Shown here: positions 54,396 through 64,000 of the stretch, in pieces
Position numbering within the stretch: position 1 is the stretch's first letter
Layout of the letters: each line of letters starts with the position of its first letter
Assembly (NCBI GenBank): GCA_951230915.1
Contig: OX579637.1
Coordinates: 12,524,001 to 12,588,000 of the forward strand
Reading direction: 5' to 3'
DNA length: 64,000 nt
From: Antitrichia curtipendula
Lineage: Eukaryota > Streptophyta > Bryopsida > Hypnales > Leucodontaceae
The notes under the pieces: model-generated
Database searches by the model: none
Seen by the model: only the letters and a program-made list of their open reading frames with translations
What the model was told of the DNA's origin: nothing
Made by a program: the position numbers and the translations under genes

Positions 54396-56350
54396 TGATT
54401 TGGGAAGGCACTTGAACAAATTTGTGGAAGTTGCCAATACCCTCAATTATTTGAATCCATGAGAATATTTCATTTGTGCGTAATTATCATCCATCTCCAC
54501 GTGAATCAAGAAAAATATGGAATAAAATCGGGTTTGTAGTTTAATGGCACCTACATCCAATGTCATGGAATTTGATTTGAGAAGGCACTTGAATAAATTT
54601 GTGGAAGTTGCCAATACCCTCAATTATTTGAAATCATGAGAATATTTCATTTGTGCGTAATTTTCATCCATCTCCACGTGAATCAAGAAAAATATGGAAT
54701 AAAATCGGGCCTGTACTTTAATGGCTCCCTACATCAGATGTCATGGAATTTGATTTGGGAAGGCACTTGAACAAATTTGTGGAAGTTGCCAATACCCTCA
54801 ATTCTTTGAATCCATGAGAATATTTCATTTGTGCGTAATTATCATCCATCTCCACGTGAATCAAGAAAAATATGGAATAAAATCGGGTTTGTAGTTTAAT
54901 GGCACCTACATCAAATGTCATGGAATTTGATTTGGGAAGGCACTTGAACAAATTTGTGGAAGTTGCCAATACCCTCAATTATTTGAATCCATGAGAATAT
55001 TTCATTTGTGCGTAATTATCATCCATCTCCACGTGAATCTAGAAAAATATGGAATAACATCGGGTTTGTAGTTTAATGGCACCCTACATCAGATGTTATG
55101 GAATTTGATATGAGAAGGCACTTGGACAAATTTGTAGAAGTTACTAGTAACTTCAAATATTTGAATCCATGAGAATATTTCAGTTGTGCGTAATTATCAT
55201 CCATCTCCACGTGAATCAAGAAAAATATGGAATAAAATCGGGTCTGTACTTTAATGCCTCCGTACATCAGATGTTTTGGAATTTGATTTGGGAAGGCACT
55301 TGAACAAATTTGTGGAAGTTGCCAATACCCTCAATTATTTGAATCCATGAGAATATTTCATTTGTGCGTAATTATCATCCATCTCCACGTGAATCAAGAA
55401 AAATATGGAATGAAATCGGGTTTGTAGTTTAATGGCACCCTACATCAGATGTCATGGAATTTGATTTGGGAAGGCACTTGAACAAATTTGTGGAAGTTGC
55501 CAATACCCTCAATTCTTTGAATCCATGAGAATATTTCAGTTTTGCGTAATTTTCATTCATCTCCACGTGAATCAAGAAAAATATGGAATAAAATCGGGTC
55601 TGTTTTTTAATGTCTCCCTACATCAAATGTCATGGAATTTGATTTGGGAAGGCACTTGAATAAATTTGTGAAAGTTGCCAATACCCTCAATTATTTGAAT
55701 CCATGAGAATATTTCATTTGTGCGTAATTATCATCCATCTCCACGTGAATCAAGAAAAATATGGAATAACATCGGGTTTGTAGTTTAATGACACCCTACA
55801 TCAGATGTTATGGAATTTGATTTGAGAAGGCACTTGGACAAATTTGTAGAAGTTACTAGTAACTTCAAATATTTGAATCCATGAGAATATTTCAGTTGTG
55901 CGTAATTATCATCCATCTCCACGTGAATCAAGAAAAATATGGAATAAAATCGGGTTTGTAGTTTAATGGCACCCTACATCAGATGTCATGGAATTTGATT
56001 TGGGAAGGCACTTGAACAAATTTGTGGAAGTTGCCAATACCCTCAATTCTTTGAATCCATGAGAATATTTCAGTTTTGCGTAATTTTCATTCATCTCCAC
56101 GTGAATCAAGAAAAATATGGAATAAAATCGGGTCTGTTTTTTAATGTCTCCCTACATCAAATGTCATGGAATTTGATTTGGGAAGGCACTTGAATAAATT
56201 TGTGGAAGTTGCCAATACCCTCAATTATTTGAATCCATGAGAATATTTCATTTGTGCGTAATTATCATCCATCTCCACGTGAATGAAGAAAATTATGGAA
56301 TAAAATCGGGTTTGTAGTTTAATGGCACCTACATCAAATGTCATGGAATT
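54396..56350. repeat. 11-monomer HOR, copy 2 (1,955 bp)
   Basis: Same order at +1,955 bp: GAATGAAGAAAATTATGG at 56,281 and palindromes at 55,137 and 55,849. A private change is GTCTGTACTTTAATGCCTCC near 55,245 where the neighbours have an ACTTTTATGGCTCC unit. The first palindrome-bearing monomer shows GATATGAGAAGG as in copy 1. Confidence 0.83.
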
Positions 56351-58720
56351 TGATTTGGGAAGGCACTTGAATAAATTTGTGGAAGTTGCCAATACCCTCA
56401 ATTATTTGAATCCATGAGAATATTTCATTTGTGCGTAATTATCATCCATCTCCACGTGAATCAAGAAAAATATGGAATAAAATCGGGTTTGTAGTTTAAT
56501 GGCACCTACATCAAATGTCATGGAATTTGATTTGAGAAGGCACTTGAATAAATTTGTGGAAGTTGCCAATACCCTCAATTATTTGAAATCATGAGAATAT
56601 TTCATTTGTGCGTAATTTTCATCCATCTCCACGTGAATCAAGAAAAATATGGAATAAAATCGGGCCTGTACTTTAATGGCTCCCTACATCAGATGTCATG
56701 GAATTTGATTTGGGAAGGCACTTGAACAAATTTGTGGAAGTTGCCAATACCCTCAATTCTTTGAATCCATGAGAATATTTCATTTGTGCGTAATTATCAT
56801 CCATCTCCACGTGAATCAAGAAAAATATGGAATAAAATCGGGTTTGTAGTTTAATCGCACCTACATCAAATGTCATGGAATTTGATTTGGGAAGGCACTT
56901 GAATAAATTTGTGGAAGTTGCCAATACCCTCAATTATTTGAATCCATGAGAATATTTCATTTGTGCGTAATTATCATCCATCTCCACGTGAATCAAGAAA
57001 AATATGGAATAACATCGGGTTTGTAGTTTAATGACACCCTACATCAGATGTTATGGAATTTGATTTGAGAAGGCACTTGGACAAATTTGTAGAAGTTACT
57101 AGTAACTTCAAATATTTGAATCCATGAGAATATTTCAGTTGTGCGTAATTATCATCCATCTCCACGTGAATCAAGAAAAATATGGAATAAAATCGGGTCT
57201 GTACTTTTATGGCTCCGTACATCAAATGTCATGGAATTTGATTTGGGAAGGCACTTGAACAAATTTGTGGAAGTTGCCAATACCCTCAATTCTTTGAATC
57301 CATGAGAATATTTCAGTTTTGCGTAATTTTCATTCATCTCCACGTGAATCAAGAAAAATATGGAATAAAATCGGGTCTGTTTTTTAATGTCTCCCTACAT
57401 CAAATGTCATGGAATTTGATTTGGGAAGGCACTTGAATAAATTTGTGAAAGTTGCCAATACCCTCAATTATTTGAATCCATGAGAATATTTCATTTGTGC
57501 GTAATTATCATCCATCTCCACGTGAATCAAGAAAAATATGGAATAACATCGGGTTTGTAGTTTAATGACACCCTACATCAGATGTTATGGAATTTGATTT
57601 GAGAAGGCACTTGGACAAATTTGTAGAAGTTACTAGTAACTTCAAATATTTGAATCCATGAGAATATTTCATTTGTGCGTAATTTTCATCCATCTCCACG
57701 TGAATCAAGAAAAATATGGAATAAAATCGGGCCTGTACTTTTATGGCTCCGTACATCAAATGTCATGGAATTTGATTTGGGAAGGCACTTGAACAAATTT
57801 GTGGAAGTTGCCAATACCCTCAATTATTTGAATCCATGAGAATATTTCATTTGTGCGTAATTATCATCCATCTCCACGTGAATCAAGAAAAATATGGAAT
57901 AAAATCGGGTTTGTAGTTTAATGGCACCCTACATCAGATGTCATGGAATTTGATTTGGGAAGGCACTTGAACAAATTTGTGGAAGTTGCCAATACCCTCA
58001 ATTCTTTGAATCCATGAGAATATTTCAGTTTTGCGTAATTTTCATTCATCTCCACGTGAATTAAGAAAAATATGGAATAAAATCGGGTCTGTTTTTTAAT
58101 GTCTCCCTACATCAAATGTCATGGAATTTGATTTGGGAAGGCACTTGAATAAATTTGTGGAAGTTGCCAATACCCTCAATTATTTGAATCCATGAGAATA
58201 TTTCATTTGTGCGTAATTATCATCCATCTCCACGTGAATGAAGAAAATTATGGAATAAAATCGGGTTTGTAGTTTAATGGCACCTACATCAAATGTCATG
58301 GAATTTGATTTGGGAAGGCACTTGAATAAATTTGTGGAAGTTGCCAATACCCTCAATTATTTGAATCCATGAGAATATTTCATTTGTGCGTAATTATCAT
58401 CCATCTCCACGTGAATCAAGAAAAATATGGAATAAAATCGGGTTTGTAGTTTAATGGCACCTACATCAAATGTCATGGAATTTGATTTGAGAAGGCACTT
58501 GAATAAATTTGTGGAAGTTGCCAATACCCTCAATTATTTGAAATCATGAGAATATTTCATTTGTGCGTAATTTTCATCCATCTCCACGTGAATCAAGAAA
58601 AATATGGAATAAAATCGGGCCTGTACTTTAATGGCTCCCTACATCAGATGTCATGGAATTTGATTTGGGAAGGCACTTGAACAAATTTGTGGAAGTTGCC
58701 AATACCCTCAATTATTTGAA
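56351..58720. repeat. 11-monomer HOR, copy 3 plus a partial fourth copy
   Basis: Same order again at +1,955 bp, with GAATGAAGAAAATTATGG at 58,236 and palindromes at 57,092 and 57,626; the second lies three monomers after the first rather than four, so the spacing within the unit is not fixed. A change to TTTAATCGCACC lies near 56,856. The 1,955-bp register is lost at about 58,720, where the expected TTCTTTGAATCC and GGCACCTAC units are replaced by TTATTTGAATCC and GACACCCTAC. Confidence 0.8.
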
Positions 58721-61700
58721 TCCATGAGAATATTTCATTTGTGCGTAATTATCATCCATCTCCACGTGAATCAAGAAAAATATGGAATAACATCGGGTTT
58801 GTAGTTTATTGACACCCTACATCAGATGTTATGAAATTTGATTTGAGAAGGCACTTGGACAAATTTGTAGAAGTTACTAGTAACTTCAAATATTTGAATC
58901 CATGAGAATATTTCAGTTGTGCGTAATTATCATCCATCTCCACGTGAATCTAGAAAAATATGGAATAACATCGGGTTTGTAGTTTAATGGCACCCTACAT
59001 CAGATGTTATGGAATTTGATATGAGAAGGCACTTGGACAAATTTGTAGAAGTTACTAGTAACTTCAAATATTTGAATCCATGAGAATATTTCAGTTGTGC
59101 GTAATTATCATCCATCTCCACGTGAATGAAGGAAAATATGGAATAAAATCGGGTTTGTAGTTTAATGGCACCCTACATCAGATGTCATGGAATTTGATTT
59201 GGGAAGGCACTTGAATAAATTTGTGGAAGTTGCCAATACCCTCAATTATTTGAATCCATGAGAATATTTCATTTGTGCGTAATTATCATCCATCTCCACG
59301 TGAATCAAGAAAAATATGGAATAACATCGGGTTTGTACTTTAATGGCTCCCTACATCAGATGTCAAGGAATTTGATTTGGGAAGGCACTTGAACAAATTT
59401 GTAGAAGTTACTAGTAACTTCAAATATTTGAATCCATGAGAATATTTCAGTTGTGCGTAATTATCATCCATCTCCACGTGAATCAAGAAAAATATGGAAT
59501 AAAATCGGGTTTGTAGTTTAATGGCACCTACATCAAATGTCATGGAATTTGATTTGGGAAGGCACTTGAATAAATTTGTGGAAGTTGCCAATACCCTCAA
59601 TTATTTGAATCCATGAGAATATTTCATTTGTGCGTAATTATCATCCATCTCCACGTGAATCTAGAAAAATATGGAATAACATCGGGTTTGTAGTTTAATG
59701 GCACCCTACATCAGATGTTATGGAATTTGATATGAGAAGGCACTTGGACAAATTTGTAGAAGTTACTAGTAACTTCAAATATTTGAATCCATGAGAATAT
59801 TTCAGTTGTGCGTAATTATCATCCATCTCCACGTGAATCAAGAAAAATATGGAATAAAATCGGGTTTGTAGTTTAATGGCACCCTACATCAGATGTCATG
59901 GAATTTGATTTGGGAAGGCACTTGAATAAATTTGTGGAAGTTGCCAATACCCTCAATTATTTGAATCCATGAGAATATTTCATTTGTGCGTAATTATCAT
60001 CCATCTCCACGTGAATCAAGAAAAATATGGAATAACATCGGGTTTGTAGTTTATTGACACCCTACCTCAGATGTTATGAAATTTGATTTGAGAAGGCACT
60101 TGGACAAATTTGTAGAAGTTACTAGTAACTTCAAATATTTTAATCCATGAGAATATTTCAGTTGTGCGTAATTATCATCCATCTCCACGTGAATCAAGAA
60201 AAATATGGAATAAAATCGGGCCTGTACTTTAATGGCTCCCTACATCAGATGTCAAGGAATTTGATTTGGGAAGGCACTTGAACAAATTTGTGGAAGTTGC
60301 CAATACCCTCAATTCTTTGAATCCATGAGAATATTTCATTTGTGCGTAATTATCATCCATCTCCACGTGAATCAAGAAAAATATGGAATAAAATCGGGTT
60401 TGTAGTTTAATGGCACCTACATCAAATGTCATGGAATTTGATTTGGGAAGGCACTTGAATAAATTTGTGGAAGTTGCCAATACCCTCAATTATTTGAACC
60501 CATGAGAATAATTCATTTGTGCGTAATTATCATCCATCTCCACGTGAATCTAGAAAAATATGGAATAACATCGGGTTTGTAGTTTAATGGCACCCTACAT
60601 CAGATGTTATGGAATTTGATGTGAGAAGGCACTTGGACAAATTTGTGGAAGTTACTAGTACCTTCAAATATTTGAATCCATGAGAATATTTCATTTGTGC
60701 GTAATTATCATCCATCTCCACGTGAATCTAGAAAAATATGGAATAACATCGGGTTTGTAGTTTAATGACACCCTACCTCAGATGTTATGGAATTTGATTT
60801 GAGAAGGCACTTGGACAAATTTGTAGAAGTTACTAGTAACTTCAAATATTTGAATCCATGAGAATATTTCAGTTGTGCGTAATTATCATCCATCTCCACG
60901 TGAATCAAGAAAAATATGGAATAAAATCGGGTCTGTACTTTAATGGCTCCGTACATCAAATGTCATGGAATTTGATTTGGGAAGGCACTTGAACAAATTT
61001 GTGGAAGTTGCCAATACCCTCAATTATTTGAATCCATGAGAATATTTCATTTGTGCGTAATTATCATCCATCTCCACGTGAATCAAGAAAAATATGGAAT
61101 GAAATCGGGTTTGTAGTTTAATGGCACCCTACATCAGATGTCATGGAATTTGATTTGGGAAGGCACTTGAACAAATTTGTGGAAGTTGCCAATACCCTCA
61201 ATTCTTTGAATCCATGAGAATATTTCAGTTTTGCGTAATTTTCATTCATCTCCACGTGAATCAAGAAAAATATGGAATAAAATCGGGTCTGTTTTTTAAT
61301 GTCTCCCTACATCAAATGTCATGGAATTTGATTTGGGAAGGCACTTGAATAAATTTGTGGAAGTTGCCAATACCCTCAATTCTTTGAATCCATGAGAATA
61401 TTTCATTTGTGCGTAATTATCATCCATCTCCACGTGAATCAAGAAAAATATGGAATAACATCGGGTTTGTAGTTTATTGACACCCTACCTCAGATGTTAT
61501 GAAATTTGATTTGAGAAGGCACTTGGACAAATTTGTAGAAGTTACTAGTAACTTCAAATATTTGAACCCATGAGAATATTTCAGTTGTGCGTAATTATCA
61601 TCCATCTCCACGTGAATCAAGAAAAATATGGAATAAAATCGGGCCTGTACTTTAATGGCTCCCTACATCAGATGTCATGGAATTTGATTTGGGAAGGCAC

Positions 61701-62879
61701 TTGAACAAATTTGTGGAAGTTGCCAATACCCTCAATTATTTGAATCCATGAGAATATTTCATTTGTGCGTAATTATCATCCATCTCCACGTGAATCAAGG
61801 AAAATATGGAATAAAATCGGGTTTGTAGTTTAATGGCACCCTACATCAGATGTCATGGAATTTGATTTGGGAAGGCACTTGAACAAATTTGTGGAAGTTG
61901 CCAATACCCTCAATTCTTTGAATCCATGAGAATATTTCAGTTTTGCGTAATTTTCATTCATCTCCACGTGAATCAAGAAAAATATGGAATAAAATCGGGT
62001 TTGTAGTTTAATGGCACCTACATCAAATGTCATGGAATTTGATTTGGGAAGGCACTTGAATAAATTTGTGGAAGTTGCCAATACCCTCAATTATTTGAAT
62101 CCATGAGAATATTTCATTTGTGCGTAATTATCATCCATCTCCACGTGAATCAAGAAAATTATGGAATAAAATCGGGTTTGTAGTTTAATGGCACCTACAT
62201 CAAATGTCATGGAATTTGATTTGGGAAGGCACTTGAATAAATTTGTGGAAGTTGCCAATACCCTCAATTATTTGAATCCATGAGAATATTTCATTTGTGC
62301 GTAATTATCATCCATCTCCACGTGAATCAAGAAAAATATGGAATAAAATCGGGTTTGTAGTTTAATGGCACCTACATCAAATGTCATGGAATTTGATTTG
62401 GGAAGGCACTTGAATAAATTTGTGAAAGTTGCCAATACCCTCAATTATTTGAATCCATGAGAATATTTCATTTGTGCGTAATTATCATCCATCTCCACGT
62501 GAATCAAGAAAAATATGGAATAACATCGGGTTTGTAGTTTAATGACACCCTACATCAGATGTTATGGAATTTGATTTGAGAAGGCACTTGGACAAATTTG
62601 TAGAAGTTACTAGTAACTTCAAATATTTGAATCCATGAGAATATTTCAGTTGTGCGTAATTATCATCCATCTCCACGTGAATCAAGAAAAATATGGAATA
62701 AAATCGGGTTTGTAGTTTAATGGCACCTACATCAGATGTCATGGAATTTGATTTGGGAAGGCACTTGAACAAATTTGTGGAAGTTGCCAATACCCTCAAT
62801 TCTTTGAATCCATGAGAATATTTCAGTTTTGCGTAATTTTCATTCATCTCCACGTGAATCAAGAAAAATATGGAATAAA
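58721..62879. repeat. Shuffled monomers of the 11-mer family
   Basis: The monomer types of the 11-mer HOR are all present but in altered order. Palindrome-bearing units are dense: 58,870, 59,048, 59,404, 59,759, 60,115, 60,826, 61,538 and 62,603. The first two lie in adjacent monomers, and the next few are two monomers apart, so a two-monomer step was briefly amplified. Odd variants include GTCAAGGAATTTG (about 59,364 and 60,253), GATGTTATGAAATTTG, GAACCCATGAG (about 60,497 and 61,565) and GAATAATTCATTTG (about 60,508). Confidence 0.75.
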
Positions 62880-64000
62880 ATCGGGTCTGTTTTTTAATGT
62901 CTCCCTACATCAAATGTCATGGAATTTGATTTGGGAAGGCACTTGAATAAATTTGTGGAAGTTGCCAATACCCTCAATTATTTGAATCCATGAGAATATT
63001 TCATTTGTGCGTAATTATCATCCATCTCCACGTGAATGAAGAAAATTATGGAATAAAATCGGGTTTGTAGTTTAATGGCACCTACATCAAATGTCATGGA
63101 ATTTGATTTGGGAAGGCACTTGAATAAATTTGTGGAAGTTGCCAATACCCTCAATTATTTGAATCCATGAGAATATTTCATTTGTGCGTAATTATCATCC
63201 ATCTCCACGTGAATCAAGAAAAATATGGAATAAAATCGGGTTTGTAGTTTAATGGCACCTACATCAAATGTCATGGAATTTGATTTGAGAAGGCACTTGA
63301 ATAAATTTGTGGAAGTTGCCAATACCCTCAATTATTTGAAATCATGAGAATATTTCATTTGTGCGTAATTTTCATCCATCTCCACGTGAATCAAGAAAAA
63401 TATGGAATAAAATCGGGCCTGTACTTTAATGGCTCCCTACATCAGATGTCATGGAATTTGATTTGGGAAGGCACTTGAACAAATTTGTGGAAGTTGCCAA
63501 TACCCTCAATTCTTTGAATCCATGAGAATATTTCATTTGTGCGTAATTATCATCCATCTCCACGTGAATCAAGAAAAATATGGAATAAAATCGGGTCTGT
63601 TTTTTAATGTCTCCCTACATCAAATGTCATGGAATTTGATTTGGGAAGGCACTTGAATAAATTTGTGAAAGTTGCCAATACCCTCAATTATTTGAATCCA
63701 TGAGAATATTTCATTTGTGCGTAATTATCATCCATCTCCACGTGAATCAAGAAAAATATGGAATAACATCGGGTTTGTAGTTTAATGACACCCTACATCA
63801 GATGTTATGGAATTTGATTTGAGAAGGCACTTGGACAAATTTGTAGAAGTTACTAGTAACTTCAAATATTTGAATCCATGAGAATATTTCAGTTGTGCGT
63901 AATTATCATCCATCTCCACGTGAATCAAGAAAAATATGGAATAAAATCGGGCCTGTACTTTTATGGCTCCGTACATCAAATGTCATGGAATTTGATTTGA
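62880..64000. repeat. Return of the 11-mer order at the right edge
   Basis: From TCGGGTCTGTTTTTTAATG (CGGG at 62,882) the order seen at 58,084 returns at +4,798 bp, 27 monomers, including GAATGAAGAAAATTATGG at 63,034, two GGCACCTACATC units, TTTGAAATCATGAG and the CGGGCCTG unit. The match weakens after about 63,500. A palindrome unit (63,846) and the ACTTTTATGGCTCC unit follow, and the window ends inside a monomer, so the array continues to the right. Confidence 0.78.

Larger units (their letters stand above)
1..64000. repeat. Uninterrupted 177-178 bp satellite DNA array filling the window
   Basis: Every line of the window repeats the same unit: a block beginning TGGAAGTTGCCAATACC, then TTTGAATCCATGAGAATATT, TTGTGCGTAATTATCATCC, CTCCACGTGAATCAAG, ATATGGAATAAAATCGGG and ending GGCACTTGAATAAATTTG. 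Unit length is 177 or 178 bp, giving about 360 copies. A typical unit has 62 G or C in 178 bases. No monomer is inverted and I found no non-satellite insert. Known biology: arrays of this monomer size with higher-order structure are typical of centromeric or pericentromeric heterochromatin in plants and animals. Inference: a centromere-type array of a eukaryote, plant most likely. I cannot name the family or species, and binding to the centromeric histone cannot be seen in sequence. Confidence 0.97.

Noticed and set aside
1..64000. CRISPR array
   Set aside because: The repeat is 177-178 bp with no short repeat and unique spacer pattern; neighbouring copies align over their full length.
1..64000. 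CENP-B box (TTCG, then A, then CGGG spacing)
   Set aside because: The closest stretch, TGGAATAAAATCGGG, matches the A and CGGG but only one base of TTCG. No better match was seen, and a partial fit of this kind is expected by chance.
1..64000. Polyadenylation signals (AATAAA about twice per monomer)
   Set aside because: Expected in AT-rich DNA; no transcription unit is present to give them meaning.
1..64000. Retrotransposon or other mobile element insertion
   Set aside because: No break in the 177-178 bp period longer than a few bases, and no long terminal repeats or target-site duplications were seen.
1..64000. Arabidopsis-type CEN180, Brassica centromere satellite or alpha satellite
   Set aside because: The length is similar but the sequence as I recall those families does not match; the family remains unnamed.

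Overview
The whole window, from the first base to the last, is one uninterrupted tandem array of an AT-rich satellite (about 35% GC, counted on one typical monomer). The monomer is 177-178 bp, so there are about 360 copies, all head to tail in the same orientation. I found no gene, RNA gene, transposon, microsatellite block or unique spacer. The open reading frames that appear are by-products of the repeat. Megabase-style arrays of 150-180 bp monomers with higher-order repeats (HORs) are typical of eukaryotic centromeres and pericentromeres. Monomer length and AT content suit a flowering plant best, but I do not recognise this family. It is not Arabidopsis CEN180 or human alpha satellite as I know them, so the species and a centromeric role remain inference.

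Layout. (1) 1-6.87 kb: mixed monomers without a fixed HOR. (2) 6.87-9.78 kb: young expansion of two monomer types, called X and Y here. (3) 9.78-13.53 kb: a small HOR alternating between 3 and 4 monomers (532-534 and 711-713 bp). (4) 13.53-20.48 kb: mosaic of 177/178-bp variants with segments re-used about 3.0-3.2 kb apart. (5) 20.48-24.48 kb: transition zone holding the variants later assembled into the large HOR, including a 4-monomer repeat of about 712 bp. (6) 24.48-29.71 kb: 'block C', itself partly duplicated at a 3,380-bp offset. (7) 29.71-43.28 kb: a 23-monomer HOR of 4,095 bp. There are two full copies, a third missing exactly six monomers, and a fourth cut short. (8) 43.28-48.17 kb: rearranged material plus a second block C displaced by 21,005 bp. 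(9) 48.17-52.44 kb: another copy of the 23-mer HOR. (10) 52.44-58.72 kb: a different HOR of 11 monomers (1,955 bp), three copies and a part. (11) 58.72-64.0 kb: shuffled monomers of the same families, with the 11-mer order returning near 62.88 kb. Both window edges lie inside the array.

The main points of interest are: the nested HORs whose spacings are all close to whole numbers of monomers; a single-base change that turns an 8-bp palindrome into a perfect 18-bp palindrome, which then rises in copy number to the right; and a pattern of variation concentrated at CpG sites that fits loss of methylated cytosine. Identity statements come from reading by eye, not from alignment.
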